A stretch of 64,000 nucleotides of DNA, from positions 62,001 through 126,000 of the forward strand of contig JAGBXX010000012.1 in the NCBI GenBank assembly GCA_017629035.1, given 5' to 3'. A program made the position numbers and the translations under genes. Every line of letters begins with the position of its first letter. The stretch's first letter is position 1. Source of the DNA: Alistipes sp. GTDB taxonomy: Bacteria > Bacteroidota > Bacteroidia > Bacteroidales > Rikenellaceae. Below are positions 52,807-60,088 of this stretch, in pieces. The notes beneath the pieces were generated by a model. That model did not search any database, was not told the origin of the DNA, and saw nothing but the letters and a program-made list of their open reading frames with translations.

Positions 52807-54372
52807 TTAGAAAGGTGCTATATCAAACTCACTTGGCACACCTGCACTCGCCATGCCACTACTCTGCATACCCTCGGGAGCTGAGCTCATTGGAGGGAAT
52901 GAGTTGCCACTCGATGAGAATGTTTCGTAGCTCTCGCCCATAGGCTGCTGAAGCACATCGTTGGTAATAGAGGCGTCAGCATCGGCAAACTTAGCCTGCT
53001 CCTTGATAAATCGTAGAGGTACGTCGGTTACCTCACCGTTACGGTGCTTGGCGATGATGATCTCGGCCATACCTGCTGTTGAAAGTCCCTGCTCGTTTGT
53101 TGTAAGTCCGTAGTACTCAGGACGGTGGATAAATGCTACAACATCGGCATCCTGCTCGATCGCTCCAGACTCTCGAAGGTCCGAAAGCTGTGGACGCTTA
53201 GATCCACCACGGTTCTCCACGTTACGGCTGAGCTGTGAGAGGGCGATGATTGGCACATCGAGCTCCTTGGCAATAGCCTTCAGAGTACGTGAGATGAGCG
53301 ACACCTCCTGCTCACGATTGCCTCGTGTCTCGGGTGTTGCCGCAGTCATCAGCTGCAAGTAGTCGATGATGATAAGCTTGATATCGTGCTGAGTCTTGAG
53401 GCGTCGTGCCTTAGAGCGGAACTCATATACCGAGAGCGCTGGTGTATCATCAATATATAGAGGAGAGCGACCAAGTTCGATAGTCTGCTTCTCGAGATGT
53501 GCCCACTGTGCTGGTGTGAGGTTACCTGTGCGAAGATCCTTCGATGATAGCTGTGTCTCGGCAACAATAAGTCGGTTCATGAGCTGCACTGATGACATCT
53601 CAAGGGAGAAGAACGCCACAGGAGTCTTGAACTCTACCGCCATGTTACGTGCCATGGTAAGCACGAAGGCTGTCTTACCCATAGATGGTCGTGCCGCAAT
53701 GATGATAAGGTCCGAAGGCTGCCAACCGAGAGTGATACTATCGATATCGGTAAATCCCGAACGCACACCATTATACTCGCCTGCGGTCTTTGCTGCTGCC
53801 TCAATCTGCTTGAGTGCCTTGTGAAGAATATCCGAAGCCGAGAGAACGGAACGCTTAACATTACCCTCGGATACCTTGAATATCTCCTGCTCGGCAAAAC
53901 CAATAAGCTCGGTGACATCTATCTCCTCGTCGTACGAGCGACGCTGAATCTCTGTGGCTGAGCGAATAAGCTCACGCTGCACATACTTCTGAGCAATAAT
54001 CTTGGCATGGAACTCCACGTGAGCAGCTGTAGCCACACGCTGTGTGAGGTCGGCAAGATATGCTGCGCCACCAACCTTTGTTAGCTCCTTCTGAGCCTTG
54101 AGTCTTTCGGTCACAGTATATAGGTCGATAGCCTTCATCTCGAAGGATAGATCCTGGATAGCCTTGAATATTATACGGTGCTCCTCGGTGTAGAAAGTAT
54201 CTACCGATAGATACTCCTGAACATCGATAATAGCATCCTTCTCCAACATCAAAGCGCCCAATACAGCCTGCTCCAATTCGATAGACTGTGGTGGTGCAAT
54301 ACCGTCAACCTCAGCGAGTTCGATGTATGCTTCCTTATTATTTTTCGACGTTTTGTTATACTGTTTTGCCAT
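52807..54372 (-). CDS. dnaB: replicative DNA helicase DnaB
   Basis: A 521-residue hexameric 5'-3' helicase of the replication fork. The N-terminal helical domain starts PQSIELEQAVLGALMLEKDA; the RecA-like domain has Walker A ARPSMGKTA, Walker B LIIIDYLQLM, and the arginine-finger region QLSRNVENRGGSKRPQLSD (residues approximate). The Gly/Ser/Pro-rich tail after 480 is normal. It starts the dnaB-comM operon with its own promoter. Confidence 0.97.
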   Translation of the reverse strand: MAKQYNKTSKNNKEAYIELAEVDGIAPPQSIELEQAVLGALMLEKDAIIDVQEYLSVDTFYTEEHRIIFKAIQDLSFEMKAIDLYTVTERLKAQKELTKVGGAAYLADLTQRVATAAHVEFHAKIIAQKYVQRELIRSATEIQRRSYDEEIDVTELIGFAEQEIFKVSEGNVKRSVLSASDILHKALKQIEAAAKTAGEYNGVRSGFTDIDSITLGWQPSDLIIIAARPSMGKTAFVLTMARNMAVEFKTPVAFFSLEMSSVQLMNRLIVAETQLSSKDLRTGNLTPAQWAHLEKQTIELGRSPLYIDDTPALSVYEFRSKARRLKTQHDIKLIIIDYLQLMTAATPETRGNREQEVSLISRTLKAIAKELDVPIIALSQLSRNVENRGGSKRPQLSDLRESGAIEQDADVVAFIHRPEYYGLTTNEQGLSTAGMAEIIIAKHRNGEVTDVPLRFIKEQAKFADADASITNDVLQQPMGESYETFSSSGNSFPPMSSAPEGMQSSGMASAGVPSEFDIAPF

Positions 54373-54403
54373 AAGTTCTAAGCCTCAAAAATTTTTTCAT
54401 CCA

Positions 54404-54433
54404 CAAATTTAATAATTTTATGTAGAATAACAA
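54404..54433 (-). promoter_or_regulatory. promoter of dnaB-comM
   Basis: Minus-strand TAAATTTG at 54404-54411 and TTG at 54431-54433, 19 bases apart. Confidence 0.65.
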
Positions 54434-54549
54434 CCATAAATCTGTGCTAAGTTATTATAAGTTGTGTCGCAGTTATTAACAAACAGAGTGTTAGTAATTA
54501 AATTTTAGATATTTACGCCCTAAAATGGATAAGTTAACGTAATTATTCG

Positions 54550-54557
54550 TACCTTTG
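54550..54557 (+). promoter_or_regulatory. -7 promoter element for the permease-menG operon
   Basis: TACCTTTG, perfect TAnnTTTG, 32 bases before the ATG at 54590. Confidence 0.6.
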
Positions 54558-54589
54558 TCCTATTCGGCTTAGCTGAAAATTGATAATTG

Positions 54590-55831
54590 ATGAATACAGA
54601 GTTTAACATAGCCCGCCGTTTGTCGAGTCGCAGAGAGGGTCATCGTGCAGGTATTATGGAGCGAGTGGCAACCATCGCCACAACCATAAGTCTTGCAGTG
54701 ATTATCGTCACACTCTCTGTGGTAGTTGGCTTCAAGGAGAGTATCGACGAGCTGCTTACGGGCGCCTCGGCCGATATTGTTGTTACAGCACCCCAGAGTC
54801 GAGGTATTGTCTCGCCCGTTACACTCAGTCGTTCGCAGAGTATAGAGCAATATTTCGACCGTTCGGATGTTGAGCGATACTCCACATATTTGGCCAAGGA
54901 GGCAGTCATCAAGAGCGATGATAATATAGTGGGTGTTATGCTCAAGGGTGTCGACTCGTTGTACGACACACATTTTCTTCAGGCACACATTATTGAGGGT
55001 ACTCTACCACGCCTTTGTGGCGAGCCTCGTTCCAAAGATATAGTTGTATCGAGCAAGGTTGCAGCGAGCATGGATGTTGGTGTTGGTGACCGTATTGAGA
55101 TGGTATTCGTCGATGGCGATAATGGTCTTTTGCGTGATAGATTTGCTATTAGTGGAATCTTCGAAACAGGTCTTGATATTATAGATAATATATTGGTAGT
55201 AAGTGATATACGCAATGTGGAGCGTTTCTATGATCGTTCCAAGAGTCCTATCACTGGCTACGAAATTTGGCTAAACAAGGATGCTGATGTTGCTGCTATC
55301 TCGGAGCAACTAAACGACAACTTCTTTGACCTATATTTTGCCACAGAGATTAATGCCGAGGCCTTTACCATTAACGATATCTATCCCCACCTCTTCGGCT
55401 GGCTTGCTACGCACGATGTCAACGCACTATTTATTACCGTTATCATGATTATCGTGGCGCTGCTCAATATGACCACGGCGCTGCTTATCATCGTGCTCGA
55501 GCGTCAGAAGATGATTGGTGAGCTTAGAGCTATGGGTATGTCACGTAGAGGTGTTGTGCGCATATTTGTCTTTAGGGCGCTCTTTATCATCTCTCGAGGT
55601 GTTATCATAGGAGCTGTTATAGGCATTATACTCTCCCTCGTGCAGCACTATTTTGGTGTTCTGCCCTTGCCATCTGAGGGATATATTCTTACCACTGTCC
55701 CTGCATCATTGTGCTGGGGACGATGGCTTGTGGCTGTTGTGTCGACAATCGTGATAACACTTATTATGATGATACTCCCTGCGTTGCTTGCAGCACGAGT
55801 ATCACCGTCAAAGGCAATAAGATACGAATAA
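54590..55831 (+). CDS. ABC transporter permease, LolC/FtsX type
   Basis: 413 residues from the ATG at 54590. Topology is that of type VII permeases: TM1 near 25-48 (ATIATTISLAVIIVTLSVVV), a large periplasmic domain (60-270), then three C-terminal membrane segments with the FtsX motif region MIGELRAMGMSRRGVVRIFV between them. Such proteins work with an ATPase to release lipoproteins (LolCDE), divide cells or power efflux. No ATPase gene is adjacent. First gene of an operon that continues with menG. Confidence 0.88.
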   Translation: MNTEFNIARRLSSRREGHRAGIMERVATIATTISLAVIIVTLSVVVGFKESIDELLTGASADIVVTAPQSRGIVSPVTLSRSQSIEQYFDRSDVERYSTYLAKEAVIKSDDNIVGVMLKGVDSLYDTHFLQAHIIEGTLPRLCGEPRSKDIVVSSKVAASMDVGVGDRIEMVFVDGDNGLLRDRFAISGIFETGLDIIDNILVVSDIRNVERFYDRSKSPITGYEIWLNKDADVAAISEQLNDNFFDLYFATEINAEAFTINDIYPHLFGWLATHDVNALFITVIMIIVALLNMTTALLIIVLERQKMIGELRAMGMSRRGVVRIFVFRALFIISRGVIIGAVIGIILSLVQHYFGVLPLPSEGYILTTVPASLCWGRWLVAVVSTIVITLIMMILPALLAARVSPSKAIRYE

Positions 55832-55846
55832 ATTAGTTTATAAAGT

Positions 55847-56566
55847 ATGAAACCATATAACCAGGAGCAGACCAAGAAGGAGCAGGTCGAGCAGATGTTC
55901 GATAATATCGCCCCAACGTACGACAAGCTTAACCATATACTATCATTAAACATTGACCGTATTTGGCGACGTAGGGTGATGCGCATCGTGCGCCGTTCGC
56001 AGCCAAAGAGTATTATGGATGTAGCCACAGGCACGGGCGACCTGGCTATCGCTATGGCTAAGCGTGTCGAGGGTGCACATATCCTCGGTGTCGACCTCTC
56101 GGAGGAGATGCTCCAGGTGGCACGTACAAAGATTAATAGGCTTGCTCTCGAGGAGCGTATCGAGGTGAGCAAGGGCGATGCCGAGAACCTGAGCTTCGTA
56201 GCTAGCGACTCTATCGATGCGGCAACTGTGGCGTTTGGTGTTCGCAACTTTGAGAATTTGGAGGGTGGCCTCAGTGAGATATATCGTACACTTAAATCTG
56301 GCGGTAAGTTCGTGGTCTTGGAGTTCTCTATTCCTCGCAATCGCTTTATCCGCTGGGTATATGCGCAGTACTCTCACAGACTTCTTCCACGTATTGGTGC
56401 CATGCTCTCGAAGGATCGCAAGGCCTACGACTACCTTCCCGACTCTGTCGAGGAGTTCCCAGCACCCGAGCGCTTTGCCGAGATATTGCGTGGCGTGGGA
56501 TTTAAGGATATCAAGCTCCGCTCGCAGAGCTTTGGTATAGCCTATATTTACGAAGCAACCAAGTAG
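55847..56566 (+). CDS. menG: demethylmenaquinone methyltransferase
   Basis: A 239-residue UbiE/MenG methyltransferase, the last step of menaquinone synthesis, using SAM. The SAM motif is DVATGTGDLAIAMA; motif GVDLSEEMLQVAR, AENLSFVASDSIDAATVAFGV (shown in part), and the C-terminal FGIAYIYEA are typical. As the organism is an anaerobe-type Bacteroidales with menaquinone, menG rather than ubiE is used. It lies 15 bases after the permease and 3 bases before the next gene. Confidence 0.95.
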   Translation: MKPYNQEQTKKEQVEQMFDNIAPTYDKLNHILSLNIDRIWRRRVMRIVRRSQPKSIMDVATGTGDLAIAMAKRVEGAHILGVDLSEEMLQVARTKINRLALEERIEVSKGDAENLSFVASDSIDAATVAFGVRNFENLEGGLSEIYRTLKSGGKFVVLEFSIPRNRFIRWVYAQYSHRLLPRIGAMLSKDRKAYDYLPDSVEEFPAPERFAEILRGVGFKDIKLRSQSFGIAYIYEATK

Positions 56567-56569
56567 ACT

Positions 56570-57076
56570 ATGTCAAAAATTTACAAATACTCACTACTTA
56601 TTGTATTGGTGCTTATGAGCGTAGGCAGGGCTAAGGCCGATGTGCTCGATAAGTTCCATTTTGAGCGATTTATCACCGTCACTCATCTCTCAACCACGGG
56701 TATGAATCTATGGGTCGAGGTGAGTAGCGAGTGGGCACATACGCTCATAGTCAAGAAGGGCAAGGTAGATGTTATGATGCATGGTAATAAGGTGGCTACT
56801 ATTGAGTTACGTGACAAGGTAGTAATTCCACGTCGTGCCAAGAGCAAGGTGCTAATACCTCTGCGTTTTACCACCACCAACTCCTTCACTCTGCAGCGAG
56901 TGCTTCGTCATTTGATCGACAAAGGGGGTCTTGGCACTACGATAGATTATCGTATTCGTGCGGGACTCAAGGTGTTAAAGGTGAATTTTTCGGACAAAAA
57001 TGTTGCAGTTTCTGAAATTTTAGATAACTTCGCATTATCAAATGAGAATTTAAGAGAGCTTATAGCTCTGATATAA
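56570..57076 (+). CDS. secreted protein of unknown function, possibly LEA14/WHy-like
   Basis: A 168-residue protein with a signal peptide (LLIVLVLMSVGRAKA). The mature part is beta-rich: FERFITVTHLSTTGMNLWVEV, then GKVDVMMHGNKVATIELRD, VIPRRAKSKVLIPLRF. This looks like the alternating pattern of LEA type 2 (WHy) domains, in which a bulky variable strand is followed by a prosthetic Pro-Arg turn, but the match is weak. Position between menG and a SPOR protein, with gaps of 3 and 11 bases, gives no firm clue. Confidence 0.7.
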   Translation: MSKIYKYSLLIVLVLMSVGRAKADVLDKFHFERFITVTHLSTTGMNLWVEVSSEWAHTLIVKKGKVDVMMHGNKVATIELRDKVVIPRRAKSKVLIPLRFTTTNSFTLQRVLRHLIDKGGLGTTIDYRIRAGLKVLKVNFSDKNVAVSEILDNFALSNENLRELIALI

Positions 57077-57087
57077 TCTGAGAGTAG

Positions 57088-57786
57088 ATGAAGAGAGTAA
57101 TAATTTTGGTTATCATGGCTGTTGCGTTGATGTATGTCGACGCATCGGCACAGCGTATATCGTATGTCAAGAGTTCTATTTGCTCTGTTGGCGCAGGTGG
57201 AGCATCTATCTCCATTACTGAGGATGAGGGTGTGAAGCAGGCTGTATCGCTCATAGAGAGTAGAACATCGACACCTTCGAAGGTTAAGGGCTACCGCTTT
57301 GTTATCTTCCACGACTCCGAGCAGTTTGCCAACGAGCGTGCGTCACGTGCTCTTAACACCTTCCGTCGTATGTTCAAGAGTGTCAGCTCGTACCTCTCTG
57401 TCGAGAGCCCTACGTTTAGAATTCTTGTTGGCGACTGCTATAACCACGATGATGTAGCTGTTGTGCGCAATAAAATCGAGTGTGAGTATCCCGATGCGGC
57501 CCTTGCTGAGGCCGATATTCCTCTCCGCTTCTTGTTGCGCTATCAGGGTCAGAACAATATGCTTATTGAGCGTAGTGGCCAGGTTTCGGGCGGTATAGAG
57601 TTCGAGGAGTTGTTCTTCGACGAGGAGCATGGTGCCGAGGGCGACGAAGCTACCGAGGTTATCGAGACACCTCAGGATCTTGCCGAGGCAACACCTCAGC
57701 AGCCTAAGACAGAGGTTATCGAGCAGCCAGCTCAGAGCGAGGAGAGTAGCGATGTTGCCGTTGCTGAGTCGGAGCCCAATAAATAA
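57088..57786 (+). CDS. SPOR-like domain periplasmic protein
   Basis: A 232-residue protein with signal peptide MKRVIILVIMAVALMYVDASA. Residues about 70-150 look like a SPOR domain: YRFVIFHDSEQFANERASRA, helix LNTFRRMFKS, VESPTFRILVGDCYNHDDVA, and a second helix VRNKIECEYPDA. SPOR domains bind denuded peptidoglycan at division sites. The C-terminal 60 residues are acidic and Pro/Gln-rich (PQQPKTEVIEQPAQSEE), apparently disordered. The start region (SICSVGAGGASISITEDE) is unassigned. Confidence 0.75.
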   Translation: MKRVIILVIMAVALMYVDASAQRISYVKSSICSVGAGGASISITEDEGVKQAVSLIESRTSTPSKVKGYRFVIFHDSEQFANERASRALNTFRRMFKSVSSYLSVESPTFRILVGDCYNHDDVAVVRNKIECEYPDAALAEADIPLRFLLRYQGQNNMLIERSGQVSGGIEFEELFFDEEHGAEGDEATEVIETPQDLAEATPQQPKTEVIEQPAQSEESSDVAVAESEPNK

Positions 57787-57830
57787 TAGTATAGTAAAAC
57801 CATTTTTCAAACCAATAAATTTTTACGACT

Positions 57831-58103
57831 ATGAAGAAGATGTTTGTAATTGCAGCTATGTTTGTTGCTGCATCTATGGTTGCTTGCTGCGGTGAGCAGA
57901 AGGCTAAGGAGGCAGAGGGCTGCTGCGAGAAGACTGAGTGCTGCGAGCAGAAGGCTGAGTGCAAGGGCGAGTGCACTGGTGAGTGCGAGAAGAAGGCTGA
58001 GTGCGAGAAGGAGTGTACTGGCGAGTGCCAGAAGGCTGCTGAGGAGGCACCTGCTGCTGAGGAGGCACCAGCTGCTGAGGCTGCTCCTGCTGTTGAGAAG
58101 TAG
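57831..58103 (+). CDS. small Cys-rich lipoprotein
   Basis: 90 residues. The signal MKKMFVIAAMFVAASMVAC gives lipid Cys19 and is nearly identical to those of the next two genes. The mature part is Lys/Glu/Cys with 12 Cys in total, including two 14-residue repeats (KAECKGECTGECEK and KAECEKECTGECQK), then a Pro-Ala-Glu tail (EEAPAAEEAPAAEAAPA). The spacing of Cys suggests metal binding or disulfide exchange, metallothionein-like, but nothing identifies a ligand. It ends the permease-menG operon (44-base gap, own terminator 28 bases after the stop). Confidence 0.85.
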   Translation: MKKMFVIAAMFVAASMVACCGEQKAKEAEGCCEKTECCEQKAECKGECTGECEKKAECEKECTGECQKAAEEAPAAEEAPAAEAAPAVEK

Positions 58104-58130
58104 CATTTGCTATTATCTTGATATACTATC

Positions 58131-58151
58131 CACCTCGACTGTGTCGGGGTG
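58131..58151 (+). terminator. terminator after the Cys-rich lipoprotein
   Basis: CACCTCGAC/GTCGGGGTG, 9 bp with one wobble, 3-base loop, then eight T. Confidence 0.9.
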
Positions 58152-58350
58152 TTTTTTTTGACCCTTTTGCGACAATTTAACACAAAATTCGAGCTTTTAT
58201 CAACACTTATACCGAGTGTAAAAATCCCAATTTTTACCACAAATTGGACTAAAAGCGATATTTTGAAGGGTTTTAATATGCAAAAAAGCGAATTTTAGGC
58301 GCTAATTATGAATAAATATTCACTAAATAATCTATTTTCTGCATAAATGA

Positions 58351-58381
58351 TTGTTAGAATAAAATAAACTTTATAAATTTG
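58351..58381 (+). promoter_or_regulatory. promoter of the 79-residue lipoprotein
   Basis: TTG at 58351-58353 and TAAATTTG at 58374-58381, 20 bases apart. Leader about 35 bases. Confidence 0.7.
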
Positions 58382-58422
58382 CGCCGACATAATACCATTT
58401 AATTAACTAAACTTTTATAGCT

Positions 58423-58662
58423 ATGAAGAAGATGTTTGCATTTGCTGCAATGTTTGCAGCTGTTGCTATGGTAGCTTGTGGTGGTCAGCAGACTGCTACT
58501 GAGGCTGCTGTTGAGGCTGCTGCTGCTGAGGTAGAGGCTGCTGTTGAGGCTGCTGCTGCTGAGGTAGAGGCTGCTGTTGAGGCTGCTGCTGAGGCAACTG
58601 AGGCTGCTGCTGAGGCTGCTGCTGAGGCAGTTGAGGCTGCTACTGAGGCTGCTGCTGAGTAA
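58423..58662 (+). CDS. small lipoprotein made of Ala/Glu hendecad repeats
   Basis: 79 residues. Signal MKKMFAFAAMFAAVAMVAC (Cys19). The whole mature chain after GGQQTAT is Ala, Glu, Val and Thr only and falls into 11-residue units: AAVEAAAAEVE twice, AAVEAAAEATE, AAAEAAAEAVE, AATEAAAE. This is a perfect hendecad periodicity, expected to form a continuous amphipathic or coiled helix like LEA group 3 proteins. All charges are negative. DNA repeats of 33 bases underlie it (58501-58593). It has its own promoter and terminator; paralogue of the neighbours by signal peptide. Confidence 0.85.
   Translation: MKKMFAFAAMFAAVAMVACGGQQTATEAAVEAAAAEVEAAVEAAAAEVEAAVEAAAEATEAAAEAAAEAVEAATEAAAE
58501..58593 (+). 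repeat. 33-base tandem repeat in the hendecad lipoprotein gene
   Basis: Near-identical units at 58495-58527, 58528-58560 and 58561-58593 (core GAGGCTGCTGTTGAGGCT). Each encodes one 11-residue unit, so gain or loss of units would stay in frame. Confidence 0.8.
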
Positions 58663-58687
58663 TTTTACTGCAGAATATCAGAGTTTG

Positions 58688-58705
58688 GGGTGGATGGTTC
58701 CGCCC
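58688..58705 (+). terminator. terminator after the 79-residue lipoprotein
   Basis: GGGTGGA/TCCGCCC, 7 bp with one wobble, TGGT loop, followed by seven T. A second small hairpin AGCTGA/TCAGCT at 58721-58739 follows. Confidence 0.75.
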
Positions 58706-58765
58706 TTTTTTTATCTCCGCAGCTGAGCAATTATCAGCTCGGGACCTCTATTTTTTAGGAGGATA

Positions 58766-58797
58766 TTGCTAAAATTGAAAAAAAATTAGTATCTTCG
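58766..58797 (+). promoter_or_regulatory. promoter of the 132-residue lipoprotein
   Basis: TTG at 58766-58768 and TATCTTCG at 58790-58797, 21 bases apart; the -7 has one mismatch to TAnnTTTG. Confidence 0.5.
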
Positions 58798-58837
58798 TAT
58801 AGAGAATAAGTATCTTAACCCAAAAAACTTTACAATT

Positions 58838-59236
58838 ATGAAGAAGATGTTTATGGTTGCTGCTTTGTTCGCAGCATTTTCATTGGTAGCTTGCGGTGGC
58901 GAGCAGCCAAAGCAGACTGAGGAGTCAGTTGATGCAATCGAGGAGGTAGCTGAGGAGGCTGCTGAGGCTGCTGAGGAGGCTGCTGAGGAGGCTGAGGCTG
59001 TTGCTGAGGAGCTCGCTGAGGAGGCTGAGGCAGTAGCTGAGGAGCTTGCTGAGGAGGCTGAGGATCTCGCTGAGGAGCTTTCTAAGGAGGCTGAGGCTGT
59101 AGCTAAGGATCTCGTTAAGGCTGCTGAGAAGGTTTCTGCAGAGTCAATTAAGGCTGCAGAGAAGGCTGCTGGCGAGGCTATGAAGGCTGCTGAGAAGGCT
59201 GCTGAGGAGGCTATGAAGGCTGCTCTTAAGCTCTAA
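58838..59236 (+). CDS. small lipoprotein made of charged hendecad repeats
   Basis: 132 residues. Signal MKKMFMVAALFAAFSLVAC (Cys19), then GGEQPKQTEESVDAIEEVA and seven 11-residue units: EEAEAVAEELA twice, EEAEDLAEELS, KEAEAVAKDLV, KAAEKVSAESI, KAAEKAAGEAM, KAAEKAAEEAM, ending KAALKL. The charge runs from strongly acidic near the lipid anchor to net basic at the C-terminus. Such a helix resembles LEA group 3 or Lpp-like rods; the free C-terminal Lys near the end (ALKL) is not a proper Lpp attachment motif. Function unknown. Own promoter; a terminator follows at 59287. Confidence 0.85.
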   Translation: MKKMFMVAALFAAFSLVACGGEQPKQTEESVDAIEEVAEEAAEAAEEAAEEAEAVAEELAEEAEAVAEELAEEAEDLAEELSKEAEAVAKDLVKAAEKVSAESIKAAEKAAGEAMKAAEKAAEEAMKAALKL

Positions 59237-59286
59237 TCTTAGCAAACACCATTTAGAGAGCTATACTTAGTTAGCTTTCACACAAA

Positions 59287-59319
59287 AAGGGGCCGTCCAA
59301 CATTGTTGGGCAGTCCCTT
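59287..59319. terminator. terminator between the hendecad lipoprotein and DUF5689 genes
   Basis: AAGGGGCCGTCCAAC against GTTGGGCAGTCCCTT, 15 aligned positions with three imperfect pairs, followed by TGTTTTTT. Serves the converging units. Confidence 0.65.
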
Positions 59320-59329
59320 GTTTTTTGCT

Positions 59330-60088
59330 CTAATGTAGCACCTGGTGCGAGGTTATTCTCAGGGCATAGTCCTCCTCGTACCAATCTATTATGCCTATGA
59401 GCGTGCACTCTGTTGTGGGTATTAGCTCCGAGGCGTAGTAGCACCCTCCCGAGGTCACCACTCGCAGCGTGTCGCTGTCGTGGATAAAGTGGCGCACCGT
59501 ACTTCGGTATTCGTTCTCTTCGTTCATGTCGCACCATTTAGCCCCATGCTCTGTGCGAGAGAGCACCATATCCTCAAATCGTGCGTAGCGCAACACCGAG
59601 CGGCTATCTAAGTCGTTTATATCTATTGTTGCTGAGGTCGGAGCAGTGGGGTTGTTGGAGGTAAATGTCAGGTAGTTAAATATCTCCTCACTTGCTATTC
59701 GGTCAACAACATATTCGCCCGTGGGTGGTGCTCCTATTACGAGCTTTGCCCCCTCGCGACCAATGTTTAGCCCCGAGCACCTTAGCCTCACGTGGCTGAA
59801 TAGAGGCACTATGTCGTTGATATACTCCTCATCGATTTTTAGCTCCATGCCACCGCTGTCGTCAGCTATGACCAGAGCCTTCTCTATCTCGAAGAGCTTG
59901 TCATTTGCCACCACGCACCCCTCGATGTATATATCTTGGGTGATCTTCATCGAGCGCTCCGTGGCCAAAGATTGTAGGTAGGCAATCGACACCTTACCCT
60001 CTGAGGGGTAGCTCTTGCCCTGCTCCTCGCACGACAGCAGCGCTATCATGCATATAATCAGGCTAATATGTGCGAGCATCCTTCTCAT
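59330..60088 (-). CDS. DUF5689-like lipoprotein, copy 2
   Basis: 252 residues from the ATG at 60088 (MRRMLAHISLIICMIALLSC, lipid Cys20); a second ATG at 60079 also works. The start overlaps the previous gene by 26 bases. The mature part has SIAYLQSLATERSMKITQDI, YIEGCVVANDKLFEIEKALV and IADDSGGMELKIDEE, matching the copy upstream (DIIEEDIVVRGRVTSSDKSG, IVVEDNTAALEVLV). These are the hallmarks of DUF5689, an OB-like domain of Bacteroidetes lipoproteins often near nucleases; function unknown. Confidence 0.8.
   Translation of the reverse strand: MRRMLAHISLIICMIALLSCEEQGKSYPSEGKVSIAYLQSLATERSMKITQDIYIEGCVVANDKLFEIEKALVIADDSGGMELKIDEEYINDIVPLFSHVRLRCSGLNIGREGAKLVIGAPPTGEYVVDRIASEEIFNYLTFTSNNPTAPTSATIDINDLDSRSVLRYARFEDMVLSRTEHGAKWCDMNEENEYRSTVRHFIHDSDTLRVVTSGGCYYASELIPTTECTLIGIIDWYEEDYALRITSHQVLH

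Larger units (their letters stand above)
58104..58422. other. AT-rich intergenic region between two small lipoprotein genes
   Basis: 319 bases with the terminator above and the promoter of the next gene, otherwise AT-rich sequence without open frames. It contains a single TTATCAACA at 58197-58205. Confidence 0.55.

Noticed and set aside
54398..54406. TCATCCACA as a DnaA box near dnaB
   Set aside because: A single site with one mismatch, overlapping the dnaB promoter; no cluster.
55648..56340. 230-codon open frame on the minus strand over the permease/menG junction
   Set aside because: It spans two real genes on the other strand; Ser/Arg-rich, no motif.
57716..58240. 174-codon open frame on the minus strand across the Cys-rich lipoprotein gene
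   Set aside because: It is the complement of the repetitive gene (Ala/Ser-rich shadow), and the plus-strand frame has a signal peptide and a terminator.
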